Of a stretch of DNA of 64,000 nt, positions 41,240-50,282 are shown in pieces. The stretch spans positions 1 through 64,000 of the forward strand of contig NZ_BMVE01000001.1 in NCBI RefSeq assembly GCF_014650555.1, in the 5' to 3' direction. The position numbers and the translations under genes were made by a program. The notes under the pieces were generated by a model. The model saw nothing but the letters and a program-made list of their open reading frames with translations. It did not search any database and was not told where the DNA came from. Position 1 is the stretch's first letter. The number at the start of each line of letters is the position of its first letter. This stretch comes from Streptomyces goshikiensis. GTDB lineage: Bacteria; Actinomycetota; Actinomycetes; Streptomycetales; Streptomycetaceae.

Positions 41240-42397
41240 TCAGACGCCGATGGCCACGGTGGGCTCGCCGGAGGTGATGCCGTCCTTCTCCATCTGCTCG
41301 GCGATCTTCATCGCCTCTTCGATGAGCGTCTCCACGATCTTCGACTCGGGGACGGTCTTGATGACCTCGCCCTTCACGAAGATCTGGCCCTTGCCGTTGC
41401 CGGAGGCGACGCCGAGGTCGGCCTCGCGGGCCTCGCCCGGGCCGTTGACGACGCAGCCCATGACCGCGACGCGCAGCGGGACCTCCATGCCCTCCAGGCC
41501 CGCCGTGACCTCCTCGGCCAGCTTGTAGACGTCCACCTGGGCGCGGCCGCAGGAGGGGCAGGAGACGATCTCCAGGCGGCGCGGCTTGAGGTTCAGGGAC
41601 TCCAGGATCTGGATGCCGACCTTGATCTCCTCCACCGGCGGGGCGGAGAGCGAGACGCGGATGGTGTCGCCGATGCCCTCGGAGAGCAGCGCGCCGAAGG
41701 CGACGGCGGACTTGATGGTGCCCTGGAAGGCGGGGCCGGCCTCGGTGACGCCGAGGTGCAGCGGGTAGTCGCAGGCGGCGGCGAGCTGGCGGTAGGCGTT
41801 GACCATCACGACGGGGTCGTTGTGCTTGACCGAGATCTTGATGTCGCTGAAGCCGTGCTCCTCGAAGAGGGAGGCCTCCCACAGCGCGGACTCGACCAGC
41901 GCCTCGGGGGTGGCCTTGCCGTACTTCTTCAGCAGCCGGGCGTCGAGGGAGCCCGCGTTGACGCCGATCCGGATCGGGGTGCCCGCGTCCTTGGCGGCGC
42001 GCGCGATCTCCTTGACCTTGTCGTCGAACTGCTTGATGTTGCCCGGGTTCACGCGGACGGCGGCGCAGCCGGCGTCGATGGCGGCGAAGACGTACTTGGG
42101 CTGGAAGTGGATGTCGGCGATGACCGGGATCTGCGACTTCTTCGCGATGACGGCGAGGGCGTCGGCGTCGTCCTGGGTGGGGCAGGCCACGCGGACGATG
42201 TTGCAGCCGGAGGCCGTCAGCTCGGCGATCTGCTGGAGCGTGGCGCCGATGTCGGAGGTGCGGGTCGTGGTCATCGACTGCACCGAGATGGGCGCGTCGC
42301 CTCCGACGGCCACGGAACCGACCTGGATCTTGCGGCTGACCCGTCGGTCGGCAAGCTTCGTCGGCACGGACGGCATTCCGAGAGAGATGGCAGTCAT
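41240..42397 (-). CDS. ispG: 4-hydroxy-3-methylbut-2-enyl diphosphate synthase
   Basis: IspG (GcpE) is the iron-sulphur enzyme that converts MEcPP to HMBPP in the non-mevalonate isoprenoid pathway. The protein has 385 aa. The cluster ligands Cys280 and Cys283 (SCPSCGR) and Cys315 ([11 protein letters not shown]) are all present. The substrate-binding N-terminal barrel shows [12 protein letters not shown] and [10 protein letters not shown]. The ATG at 42397 has a weak ribosome binding site. The next upstream genes on this strand are the site-2 protease and dxr, another enzyme of the same pathway, but a terminator lies between. Confidence 0.97.
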   Translation of the reverse strand: MTAISLGMPSVPTKLADRRVSRKIQVGSVAVGGDAPISVQSMTTTRTSDIGATLQQIAELTASGCNIVRVACPTQDDADALAVIAKKSQIPVIADIHFQPKYVFAAIDAGCAAVRVNPGNIKQFDDKVKEIARAAKDAGTPIRIGVNAGSLDARLLKKYGKATPEALVESALWEASLFEEHGFSDIKISVKHNDPVVMVNAYRQLAAACDYPLHLGVTEAGPAFQGTIKSAVAFGALLSEGIGDTIRVSLSAPPVEEIKVGIQILESLNLKPRRLEIVSCPSCGRAQVDVYKLAEEVTAGLEGMEVPLRVAVMGCVVNGPGEAREADLGVASGNGKGQIFVKGEVIKTVPESKIVETLIEEAMKIAEQMEKDGITSGEPTVAIGV

Positions 42398-42513
42398 CTG
42401 CTGTGCAACCCCAAGGTGTGGATCAAGGTCCCGAGATCGGCGGGCTCCAGGCTTCGAGATTACGCCAAGCAGCGCGCGCTCCTCGCATCAGAGGGGCCGT
42501 GCCACCCGAACGT

Positions 42514-42544
42514 AGGGAGCCGGGCACGATGCGTGCCCGGCTCC
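42514..42544 (-). terminator. Terminator of the dxr-protease unit
   Basis: A 14-bp perfect stem (GGGAGCCGGGCACG / CGTGCCCGGCTCCC) with a 3-nt loop lies about 40 nt past the protease stop codon. Confidence 0.75.
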
Positions 42545-42582
42545 CGTGGGCGCGGTGTACGGGCGAGCCGCCCGGAGCCCGC

Positions 42583-43884
42583 CTAGGTGATCTTGATGGG
42601 ATTCACCACGTCGGCCACGAGCACCAGCAGCGTGAAGCAGACGAACACCGCCGCCACCACGTACGCCGCGGGCATCAGGCGCGCCACGTCGAACGGGCCG
42701 GGGTCGGCGCGCCGGAAGATCCGCGCCGCGTGCCGCCGTACGGACTCCCACAGGGCGCCGGCGATGTGCCCGCCGTCCAGGGGCAGCAGCGGCAGCATGT
42801 TGAACAGGAACAGCGAGAGGTTGAACGCGGCGAGCATGCTCAGGATGTACGAGGCGCGCTCCTCGGACGGCAGGTCGAGGGCCGCGAGGTCCCCGGTGAT
42901 CCGGGCCGCGCCGACGATGCCGACCGGGGAGTCGGGCTGGCGCTCGGCGCCGTTGAAGGCCGCGTCCCACAGCGCCGGGATCTTGGCGGGGAGGTTCACG
43001 AGGCCCTGCACGCTGGTCTCGACGTACTGGCCCGCGTAGTCGAGGGACTCGCCGAGGGAGAGCGGGGCGATGACGGTCTTCGAGCCGAAGCCGAGCCAGC
43101 CCGCGTCGACGTACTGGCCCTTGACGTAGCCGCCGTGGCCGTCGGACTTGGCGACCTGGTTGGCGACGAGGTTCGCCTTGAGGTCCATACGCTCCCCGTC
43201 GCGGACGACGGTGAGGGTCGCGGGGCCGATGGTGTCGCGGATCTTCTTCTGGAGGGCGGCCCAGTCCTTGACCTGCTTGCCGTCGAAGGCGACGATCCGG
43301 TCGCCCACCAGGAGGCCCGCGGCCTTGCCGGGGGCGATCTGGTCGCCGTCCTTGCAGACGTCGCGGTTCTGGCTCTGCTTCAGGACGCATTCGGAGACGG
43401 TCGCGACCTCGGTGGTCTGCTGTTTGATCCCGTAGGTCATCCAGACGCCGAAGAAGAGCGCCATCGCCAGGACCAGGTTCATGAAGGGCCCGGCGAACAT
43501 CACGATGACGCGCTTCCACGGCTTGCGCGTGTAGAAGAGCCGCGTCTCGTCGCCGGGCTCCAGCTCCTCGTACGCCGCCGAGCGGGCGTCCTCGATCATG
43601 GAGCGGAACGGGGAGGTCGAGCGGGCCGAGACCTTGCCGTCCTCGCCGGGCGGGAACATCCCGATCATGCGGATGTAGCCGCCCATGGGGATGGCCTTGA
43701 TGCCGTACTCCGTGTCGCCCTTCTTGCGCGACCAGATGGTCTTGCCGAAGCCGACCATGTACTGGGGCACGCGGATGCCGAAGAGCTTGGCCGTGGAGAG
43801 GTGGCCCAGCTCGTGCCAGGCGATGGAGATCAGCAGGCCCGCGACGAAGACGAGCACGCCGATCAGATTCAGCACCAGTGTCAT
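42583..43884 (-). CDS. rseP: Site-2 intramembrane zinc protease (RseP/Rip1-like)
   Basis: This is a multi-pass M50 metalloprotease that cleaves membrane-bound anti-sigma factors and similar targets within the bilayer. The zinc motif HELGH is at residues 24-28 in the first helix. A PDZ domain follows ([20 protein letters not shown]). The second conserved site, [12 protein letters not shown], lies in a late helix. The length of 433 aa is typical. The start ATG overlaps the dxr stop as ATGA. The dxr-protease-ispG order is the same as in mycobacteria (rip1). The E. coli-style gene name is used for convenience. Confidence 0.95.
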   Translation of the reverse strand: MTLVLNLIGVLVFVAGLLISIAWHELGHLSTAKLFGIRVPQYMVGFGKTIWSRKKGDTEYGIKAIPMGGYIRMIGMFPPGEDGKVSARSTSPFRSMIEDARSAAYEELEPGDETRLFYTRKPWKRVIVMFAGPFMNLVLAMALFFGVWMTYGIKQQTTEVATVSECVLKQSQNRDVCKDGDQIAPGKAAGLLVGDRIVAFDGKQVKDWAALQKKIRDTIGPATLTVVRDGERMDLKANLVANQVAKSDGHGGYVKGQYVDAGWLGFGSKTVIAPLSLGESLDYAGQYVETSVQGLVNLPAKIPALWDAAFNGAERQPDSPVGIVGAARITGDLAALDLPSEERASYILSMLAAFNLSLFLFNMLPLLPLDGGHIAGALWESVRRHAARIFRRADPGPFDVARLMPAAYVVAAVFVCFTLLVLVADVVNPIKIT

Positions 43885-45134
43885 GCGCCCGCCTCCACGG
43901 CGGCCCGGGCCGCCATCTCCTGTGCCCGGGCCCTGGCCCAGGTCTCCGCTTCGAGGACGTCCCGGACGGTCAGGGAAGTTCCCGACTCCGGTGTCCCGTG
44001 CTCATCGACCACGGCAGAGACCGTATCCATGATTGCTGTGAACGGCAGCCGACCGGCGAGGAAGGCCTCCACACACTCCTCGTTCGCCGCATTGAACACG
44101 GCGGGTGCGGTGCCGCCGAGGCCGCCGACGTGCCGGGCCAGCCCGACCGACGGGAAGGCCTCGGTGTCCAGCGGGAAGAACTCCCAGGTGGAGGCCTTGG
44201 TCCAGTCGAAGGCGGGGGCCGCGTCCGGGATCCGCTCGGGCCAGCCGAGGCCGATCGCGATGGGGCCGCGCATGTCCGGCGGAGTGGCCTGGGCGAGCGT
44301 GGAGCCGTCGGTGAACTCCACCATCGAGTGCACGTAGGACTGCGGGTGGACGACGACCTCGATGCGCTCGAAGGGGATGTCGTACAGCAGGTGCGCCTCG
44401 ATGACCTCAAGGCCCTTGTTGACCAGGGTCGCCGAGTTGATGGTGATCACCGGGCCCATGGCCCAGGTGGGGTGCGCCAGGGCGTCCTTGACGGTGACGC
44501 CGGCCAGCTCGGCGCGGGTGCGGCCGCGGAAGGGGCCGCCGGAGGCGGTGACCACGAGCTTGCGCACGTCGGCCCGGGTGCCGGCGGCGAGCGCCTGGAA
44601 GAGCGCCGCGTGCTCGGAGTCGACCGGGATGATCTGGCCGGGCTTCGCGAGGGCCTTGACCAGCGGGCCGCCGACGATCAGCGACTCCTTGTTGGCCAGG
44701 GCCAGGGTCCGGCCGGCCCGGAGCGCGGCGAGGGTGGGCGCGAGGCCGATGGAACCGGTGATGCCGTTGAGGACGGTGTGGCACTCGGAAGCGGCGAGCT
44801 CGGTGGCCGCGTCGGGACCGGCCAGGATCTCCGGCAGCGGCTCGGAGGGGCCGTACTGGGCGCCCAGCGCCTCCTTCAGGGCCGGTACGACGTCCTCGCG
44901 GGCGACGGCCACGGTGTTCACCCGCAGCAGCCGGGCCTGCTCGGCCAGCAGCCCGACGCGCCCGCCGGCGGCGGACAGCGCGGTCACCCGGAACCGGTCC
45001 GGGTGGCGCAGCGCGAGATCGATGGCCTGGGTCCCGATGGACCCGGTCGACCCGAGGATGACGATGTCCCGGCGGCCGGCCGCGGCATCGAAGAGGAGGT
45101 GCGGGTCGGCGAGGGGGGCTGGACTGTCGCTCAT
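43881..45134 (-). CDS. dxr: 1-deoxy-D-xylulose 5-phosphate reductoisomerase
   Basis: Dxr (IspC) makes MEP from DXP with NADPH, the first committed step of the non-mevalonate pathway and the target of fosmidomycin. The NADPH motif GSTGSIG is at residues 28-34. The active-site segments [19 protein letters not shown] and the substrate loop [15 protein letters not shown] are present. I start at ATG 45134 (417 aa, [12 protein letters not shown]); an in-frame ATG three codons earlier (45143) is possible. It is coupled to the protease by an ATGA overlap and follows the unknown gene at 45156 by about 20 nt. Confidence 0.96.
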   Translation of the reverse strand: MSDSPAPLADPHLLFDAAAGRRDIVILGSTGSIGTQAIDLALRHPDRFRVTALSAAGGRVGLLAEQARLLRVNTVAVAREDVVPALKEALGAQYGPSEPLPEILAGPDAATELAASECHTVLNGITGSIGLAPTLAALRAGRTLALANKESLIVGGPLVKALAKPGQIIPVDSEHAALFQALAAGTRADVRKLVVTASGGPFRGRTRAELAGVTVKDALAHPTWAMGPVITINSATLVNKGLEVIEAHLLYDIPFERIEVVVHPQSYVHSMVEFTDGSTLAQATPPDMRGPIAIGLGWPERIPDAAPAFDWTKASTWEFFPLDTEAFPSVGLARHVGGLGGTAPAVFNAANEECVEAFLAGRLPFTAIMDTVSAVVDEHGTPESGTSLTVRDVLEAETWARARAQEMAARAAVEAGA

Positions 45135-45155
45135 GCCCCCCATTGTTGCCGCAAC

Positions 45156-46487
45156 TCACGGGCGCGTGGACACGGAGTCCCCGTCGGTGACGCGCAGCAG
45201 GAGGTGCGGCAGTGTTCCGGCGAAGTCGGGGAGCGTACGGGCCACCCGCCACCAGGCGTCCGGGTCCTCGCCGAGGGCCAGGGCGAACAGCCGGTCGGCC
45301 TCGGCTCGGGCGGCGAGGACGGCGCCCGGCCGGTCGTACCGGTCGGGGTGGTCCACGGCGCCGAGCCAGTGGACCTCGTCCAGGGCCCAGCAGGCGGGCA
45401 GCTTGTGCCGGATCACGTCGGCGCCGGTGAGCAGGCCCCGGTCCAGGCAGTCCCGTACCCAGCGGACGTCCTCCTCGACGGTCTCCATGGGGACGGCGAG
45501 GCTGGCCAGGGCGAGCTCGCGCTCCACGCCGCCGGTCGCCGGCTCGGCGGCGGTGGGGGCCAGCCGGCGCACGGCCCGCGCCAGGTCGTCGTGCGGCGCG
45601 TCGGAGCCGTCCGGGCTCCCGGCCGTCCCGGCGGTCACCGCGGCCACCAGCTCCGGCAGCGGGCCCGGGAAGCCGGGGGCGTGCCGCAGCAGTTCGGACC
45701 ACAGCCGGGGGTCGTCCGCCAGCGGGGCCAGCGCCCGGGTCACCGCCGCCCGCATCCCGGCCTGCTCGGGCAGCGTCCAGCGCAGGCCGGGGCAGGCGGG
45801 CAGGTGGCCCAGGAGCAGCGTACGGCGGGCGGGGGCGACGCAGGCGACGAGCTCCTCGTGGGTGAGCCGGCCCATCCGGACGGCGCGGACGGCGGGCCGG
45901 TGCCAGGAGGGCCCGTCCGCGTCGGCGGCGGGGGCGGTGAGCAGGGCGCGGACGCTCTTCTCCGGCAGGTCCGCGACGAGCAGCAGGGCCTCGGTGGAGC
46001 CGGGCGGCAGTGGCCGCCGGGCGTGCTCGGCGGCCAGCTGATCGGGGTCGAGTTCGTACGGTAGCCGCAGGACGTCGAGGGCGGCCCGGGGCCGGCGTAT
46101 GCCGTGCCGGCGCAGCAGGCCGGTCAGCTCCCCGGTGGTGAGGGGGCCGTCGGCGGGGTCCCGGCCGAGCTCGGCGCGCAGCAGGGGCAGCAGCCCGGCC
46201 GGGGTCCGGCGCCGGGCGTACCGGGCGGGTCCGGGCAGCCCGGGCAGGGGCCGGCCGACGACGTGCGGGTTGCGGGCGATGTAGTGGCGGTCCGCCTCGC
46301 CGCCGTGGCGCAGCAGCAGGGTGACGGCCGAGGCGGGGAGCCACTCGTCGCGGCACAGGTACTTGCGGGTCGGCCGGTCCAGCCGGTGGAGCAGGGCGAG
46401 GGCGATGTGGTCGGACGCGTGGCGCAGGACGTGCGCCACGCACCAGGCCAGCCGCCGGCTGTCCCGGTCTTCCACGGCCGTCGACAT
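45156..46487 (-). CDS. Uncharacterised helical-repeat-like protein upstream of dxr
   Basis: This is a 443-aa protein without signal peptide or clear membrane segments, rich in Leu, Arg and Ala. The N-terminal part (CVAHVLRHASDHIALALLHRLD, then ASAVTLLLRHGGEADRHYIARNPHV) has the spacing of HEAT or leucine-rich-variant repeats, and similar units recur later (LRHAPGFPGPLPELVAAV; VARTLPDFAGTLPHLLLRV). I recognise no named family. The ATG at 46487 has a weak ribosome binding site and lies just after a hexamer repeat. It is likely co-transcribed with dxr. Confidence 0.75.
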   Translation of the reverse strand: MSTAVEDRDSRRLAWCVAHVLRHASDHIALALLHRLDRPTRKYLCRDEWLPASAVTLLLRHGGEADRHYIARNPHVVGRPLPGLPGPARYARRRTPAGLLPLLRAELGRDPADGPLTTGELTGLLRRHGIRRPRAALDVLRLPYELDPDQLAAEHARRPLPPGSTEALLLVADLPEKSVRALLTAPAADADGPSWHRPAVRAVRMGRLTHEELVACVAPARRTLLLGHLPACPGLRWTLPEQAGMRAAVTRALAPLADDPRLWSELLRHAPGFPGPLPELVAAVTAGTAGSPDGSDAPHDDLARAVRRLAPTAAEPATGGVERELALASLAVPMETVEEDVRWVRDCLDRGLLTGADVIRHKLPACWALDEVHWLGAVDHPDRYDRPGAVLAARAEADRLFALALGEDPDAWWRVARTLPDFAGTLPHLLLRVTDGDSVSTRP

Positions 46488-46510
46488 CGCTGCCCGCCTT
46501 GCCCTCGTGC

Positions 46511-46558
46511 CCGTACGTGTACTCGTACTCGTACGCCTACCCGCACCCGTACTCGTAC
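46511..46558. repeat. Hexanucleotide tandem repeat in the leader of the unknown gene
   Basis: Eight degenerate 6-nt units (CCGTAC GTGTAC TCGTAC TCGTAC GCCTAC and so on, consensus NCGTAC) lie 24 nt upstream of the ATG at 46487. Such arrays can change copy number, or may be repeated operator half-sites. Confidence 0.8.
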
Positions 46559-46588
46559 ATCCTTCCGACTGGTGTCGATGATCTCAGG

Positions 46589-48532
46589 TCAGCGAAGTGG
46601 CCGGTGCACGTTTTTGTGCGTCGAGGGGCCGGGAGTGGCGTCCGCGATCCAGGGGCCTTCGCCGGAGGGGTCGAGCACGCCCTCCTCCAGCCAGGTGTAG
46701 GTGCCGGACAGCACGCCCTCGACGACCTTGCGGTCCAGGTCGTCGGTGTTGGACCAGAGCCGGCCGAAGAGTTCCTCGACGCGGATCCGGGACTGCCGGC
46801 AGAAGGCGTCGGCCAGCTGGTAGGCCTCGCGGCCGTGGTCGCCGCTCGCGCGCAGGTGCTCGGCGCGCACGCAGGCCGCGCTCATCGCGAACAGCTCGGC
46901 GCCGATGTCGACGATCCGGCCGAGGAAGCCCTGCTTGGTCTCCATGCGGCCCTGCCAGCGGGACATGGCGTAGAAGGTGGAGCGGGCGAGTTTGCGGGCG
47001 CTGCGCTCGACGTAGCGCAGGTGGGTGGCGAGGTCGGGGTGTCCGGCCGGGTGGAATTCGCGGTACGTGCCGGGGACCTGGCCGGCGCCGGTGGCGAGCC
47101 GGGGCAGCCAGCGGGCGTAGAACCCGGCGGCGCGGGCGCCCGCCTTGGCCTTGTCGCCGAGGTCCTTGTCGGGGTCGATGAGGTCGCCGGCCACGGACAG
47201 GTGGGCGTCGACGGCCTCGCGGGCGATCAGCAGGTGCATGATCTCCGTCGAGCCCTCGAAGATCCGGTTGATGCGCAGGTCGCGCAGCATCTGCTCGGCG
47301 GGTACGGCCCGCTCGCCGCGCGCGGCCAGCGACTCGGCGGTCTCGAAGCCGCGCCCGCCGCGGATCTGGACCAGCTCGTCGGCCATCAGACAGGCCATCT
47401 CGGAGCCGTAGAGCTTGGCGAGGGCTGCCTCGATGCGGATGTCGTTGCGGTCCTCGTCGGCCATCTGGGAGGCGAGGTCGACGACCGCTTCGAGGGCGAA
47501 GGTGGTGGCGGCGATGAAGGAGATCTTGGCGCCGACGGCCTCGTGCCGGGCGACCGGGCGGCCCCACTGCTCGCGCACGGCCGACCATTCGCGGGCGATC
47601 TTCAGGCACCACTTCCCGGCGCCGACGCACATCGCGGGCAGCGAGAGCCGGCCGGTGTTGAGGGTGGTCAGGGCGATCTTGAGCCCGGCTCCCTCGGCGC
47701 CGATCCTCTGGGCGGCGGGCACCCGGACCCGGTGGAAGCGGGTGACGCCGTTCTCCAGGCCGCGCAGGCCCATGAAGGCGTTGCGGTGCTCGACGGTGAT
47801 GCCCGGCGAGTCGGCCTCGACGACGAAGGCGGTGATCCCGCCGCGGTGGTTGTCGCTCTTGGGCACCCGGGCCATCACCACGAGCAGGTCGGCGACGACC
47901 CCGTTGGTGGTCCACAGCTTCACGCCGTCGAGGACGTAGGCGTCCTCGCCGCCGTCGGTGACGGGGACGGCGGTGGTGGCCAGCCGGGCCGGGTCGGAGC
48001 CCACGTCGGGCTCGGTGAGGAGGAAGGCGCTGATGGCGGTGGTGGCGCAGCGCGGCAGGTAGGCGTCCTTCTGCTCCTGCGTGCCGAACATCTTGAGCGG
48101 CTGGGGGACGCCGATCGACTGGTGCGCGGAGAGCAGCGCCCCGATGGCGGGGCTGACCGAGCCGACGAGGGCGAGGGCCTTGTTGTAGTAGACCTGGGTC
48201 AGGCCGAGGCCCCCGTACTTGGGGTCGATCTTCATGCCGAGCGCGCCGAGCTCCTTGAGCCCGCGCACGGTCTCGTCGGGGATCCGCGCCTCGCGCTCGA
48301 TGCGGGCGCCGTCAATTTCGGTCTCACAGAATTCCCGCAGCCGGGCCAGGAAGGCCTCGCCGCGCCGGACGTCCTCGTCGGCGGGCAGCGGGTGGGGGTG
48401 GATCAGGTCGAGCCGGAACCGCCCGAGGAACAGTTCCTTGGCGAAGCTGGGCTTGCGCCAGTCCTGTTCCCGGGCCGCTTCCGCGACCTGCCGTGCCTCG
48501 CGCTCGGTCACCTTGGGCTGTGTTGCGGACAT
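46589..48532 (-). CDS. Acyl-CoA dehydrogenase (very-long-chain type, extended)
   Basis: This is a 647-aa FAD enzyme, longer than the usual roughly 380-aa acyl-CoA dehydrogenase and matching the extended VLCAD/ACAD9-like form. The FAD/substrate segments are visible (ISAFLLTEPDVGSDPARL, DGVKLWTTNGVVADLLVVMARV, ITAFVVEADSPGI). The region RINRIFEGSTEIMHLLIARE carries the catalytic-Glu motif. A C-terminal extension of about 200 residues follows. I choose ATG 48532, with GAGGTGAG 8 nt upstream, over GTG 48544. It probably oxidises fatty acyl-CoA; the exact chain length is not predictable. It lies downstream of the aldehyde dehydrogenase gene, with a strong hairpin between. Confidence 0.93.
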   Translation of the reverse strand: MSATQPKVTEREARQVAEAAREQDWRKPSFAKELFLGRFRLDLIHPHPLPADEDVRRGEAFLARLREFCETEIDGARIEREARIPDETVRGLKELGALGMKIDPKYGGLGLTQVYYNKALALVGSVSPAIGALLSAHQSIGVPQPLKMFGTQEQKDAYLPRCATTAISAFLLTEPDVGSDPARLATTAVPVTDGGEDAYVLDGVKLWTTNGVVADLLVVMARVPKSDNHRGGITAFVVEADSPGITVEHRNAFMGLRGLENGVTRFHRVRVPAAQRIGAEGAGLKIALTTLNTGRLSLPAMCVGAGKWCLKIAREWSAVREQWGRPVARHEAVGAKISFIAATTFALEAVVDLASQMADEDRNDIRIEAALAKLYGSEMACLMADELVQIRGGRGFETAESLAARGERAVPAEQMLRDLRINRIFEGSTEIMHLLIAREAVDAHLSVAGDLIDPDKDLGDKAKAGARAAGFYARWLPRLATGAGQVPGTYREFHPAGHPDLATHLRYVERSARKLARSTFYAMSRWQGRMETKQGFLGRIVDIGAELFAMSAACVRAEHLRASGDHGREAYQLADAFCRQSRIRVEELFGRLWSNTDDLDRKVVEGVLSGTYTWLEEGVLDPSGEGPWIADATPGPSTHKNVHRPLR

Positions 48533-48627
48533 GCGGGGACTCACCTCGCCGCCGGAGTCGGTGGTACCGGCCTCCTGGCCGGTGCTGCCTGTGAGTCGTA
48601 CCCGCTTCGGGCCGTCGGGAAAAGGGG

Positions 48628-48664
48628 GACGGCCGGAGCCCCCGCACAGTGGGCTCCGGCCGTC
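48628..48664. terminator. Terminator between aldehyde and acyl-CoA dehydrogenase genes
   Basis: A 14-bp inverted repeat (GACGGCCGGAGCCC / GGGCTCCGGCCGTC) with a 9-nt loop is flanked by CTTTTT-type sequence on the right and, on the minus strand, CCCCCTTTT. It mainly serves the aldehyde dehydrogenase gene. Confidence 0.75.
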
Positions 48665-48685
48665 GGCTTTTTGGCCGTACGAGAA

Positions 48686-50131
48686 TCAGATGTCGAGGCC
48701 GGTCAGGACCAGGACTCGCTCGTACGTGTAGTCGTCCATCGCGTAGCGGACGCCCTCGCGGCCCACGCCGGACTGCTTGGCGCCGCCGTACGGCATCTGG
48801 TCGGCGCGGTAGGAGGGCGCGTCGCCGATGATCACGCCGCCCACCTCCAGCTCGCGGTGGGCGCGGAACGCGGTCTGGACGTTCCGGGTGAAGACGCCGG
48901 TCTGCAGGCCGAACTTCGAGTCGTTGACGGCGGCGAAGGCCTCGTCGGTGTTCTCGACCTTCGTCAGGGTCAGGACCGGGCCGAAGACCTCCTCGGTGGC
49001 CAGCTTGACGCCCGCCGGGACGTCGGCGAGGACGGTCGGCTCGAAGGAGGCGCCGTCGCGCTTGCCGCCGGTGAGCAGCTTCGCGCCGGCGGACACGGCC
49101 TCCTCGACCCAGGACTCGACGCGCTTGGCGGCGTCCTCGGAGACGAGCGGGCCGACGTCGGTGGCCGAGTCGGACGGGTCACCGGTGACCTGCGCCCGGA
49201 CGCCCGCGACGACCTTCTCGACGAGGCGGTCGTAGACGGAGGCGTCGGCGATCACGCGCTGCACGGAGATGCAGGACTGGCCGGCCTGGTAGTTCGAGAA
49301 GGTCGCGATGCGGGTCGCGGCCCAGTCGAGGTCGGCCTCGGAGGACCAGTCGTCCAGGACGACGGCCGCGGCGTTGCCGCCGAGCTCCAGGGTGCAGTGC
49401 TTGTGGGGCACCGACTGCTGGATGGCGTAGCCGACGGTGTCGGAACCGGTGAAGGAGATGACGGGCAGGCGCTCGTCCTTCACCAGGGCCGGCATCTTGT
49501 CGTTGGTGACCGGCAGGACCGACCAGGAACCGGCCGGGAGGTCGGTCTCGGCGAGGAGCTCGCCCAGGATCAGGCCGGAGAGCGGCGTGGCCGGGGCGGG
49601 CTTGAGGATGATCGGCGCGCCGACGGCGATGGCCGGGGCCACCTTGTGGGCGCACAGGTTCAGCGGGAAGTTGAACGGCGCGATGCCGAGGACCGGGCCC
49701 TTGACGAAGCGGCGGGTCAGGGCCAGCCGGCCGACGCCGCCGGCGTCGGTGTCCAGGCGCTGGGCCTCCCCGCCGTTGAAGCGGCGGGCCTCTTCGGCGG
49801 CGAACCGGAACACGGACACCGCACGGCCGACCTCACCGCGGGCCCACTTGATGGGCTTGCCGTTCTCGGCGGAGATCAGCAGCGCGATCTCCTCGGTGCG
49901 CTCGGCGAGCCGCTTGGACACGTGGTCCAGGGCGGCGGCGCGTACGTGCGCGGGGGTCGCGGAGAACTCCGCCGTCACGGCGTGCGCCGCGGCCACGGCC
50001 TCTTCGACCTGTGCGTCGGTGGGCACGCTGACGGCGGCGACCAGCCGGCCGTCCCACGGGGAGTGGACGTCGAAGCTGGCCTCGCCGGTGGCCTGGCGGC
50101 CGGCGAGCCAGAAGGCGTGGGTGGAAGTCAT
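48686..50131 (-). CDS. NAD(P)-dependent aldehyde dehydrogenase
   Basis: This is a 481-aa enzyme of the aldehyde dehydrogenase superfamily. The active-site residues are Asn155 (PFNFPLN), Glu249 (LELGGNAA) and the nucleophile Cys287 (GQSCISVQR). The nucleotide loop FTGSDTVG is present. The variants PFNFPLN and GQSC point away from classical GabD, although the position beside the PucR regulator and near gabT makes an aldehyde of amine/GABA breakdown, such as succinate semialdehyde, a reasonable substrate. I choose ATG 50131; a start at 50182 would add a stretch without similarity. Confidence 0.9.
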   Translation of the reverse strand: MTSTHAFWLAGRQATGEASFDVHSPWDGRLVAAVSVPTDAQVEEAVAAAHAVTAEFSATPAHVRAAALDHVSKRLAERTEEIALLISAENGKPIKWARGEVGRAVSVFRFAAEEARRFNGGEAQRLDTDAGGVGRLALTRRFVKGPVLGIAPFNFPLNLCAHKVAPAIAVGAPIILKPAPATPLSGLILGELLAETDLPAGSWSVLPVTNDKMPALVKDERLPVISFTGSDTVGYAIQQSVPHKHCTLELGGNAAAVVLDDWSSEADLDWAATRIATFSNYQAGQSCISVQRVIADASVYDRLVEKVVAGVRAQVTGDPSDSATDVGPLVSEDAAKRVESWVEEAVSAGAKLLTGGKRDGASFEPTVLADVPAGVKLATEEVFGPVLTLTKVENTDEAFAAVNDSKFGLQTGVFTRNVQTAFRAHRELEVGGVIIGDAPSYRADQMPYGGAKQSGVGREGVRYAMDDYTYERVLVLTGLDI

Positions 50132-50282
50132 ACGAGATCCCGGCCCTTCGGAGTTCGTGCGGTGGGTCCTTGTCCCCACCACCGTAGAACTCCGGCCGGG
50201 ATTCGTTGTTTGTCCGGCATGGAGTAGGCGGCGCCCTCCCCGCGCCGCTTTGTCACTGTCGAGCGCGCGGCGGGTCCCCGGG

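Noticed and set aside
46511..46558. Hexamer array considered as CRISPR or an origin with iterons
   Set aside because: Units are only 6 nt, degenerate and without spacers; no replication initiator gene is nearby.
46499..50227. A 1242-codon plus-strand frame beginning with alternating Tyr codons
   Set aside because: It covers the acyl-CoA and aldehyde dehydrogenase genes in antisense. Only the Tyr-rich start reflects the real hexamer repeat; the rest is Gly/Val/Asp-rich shadow.
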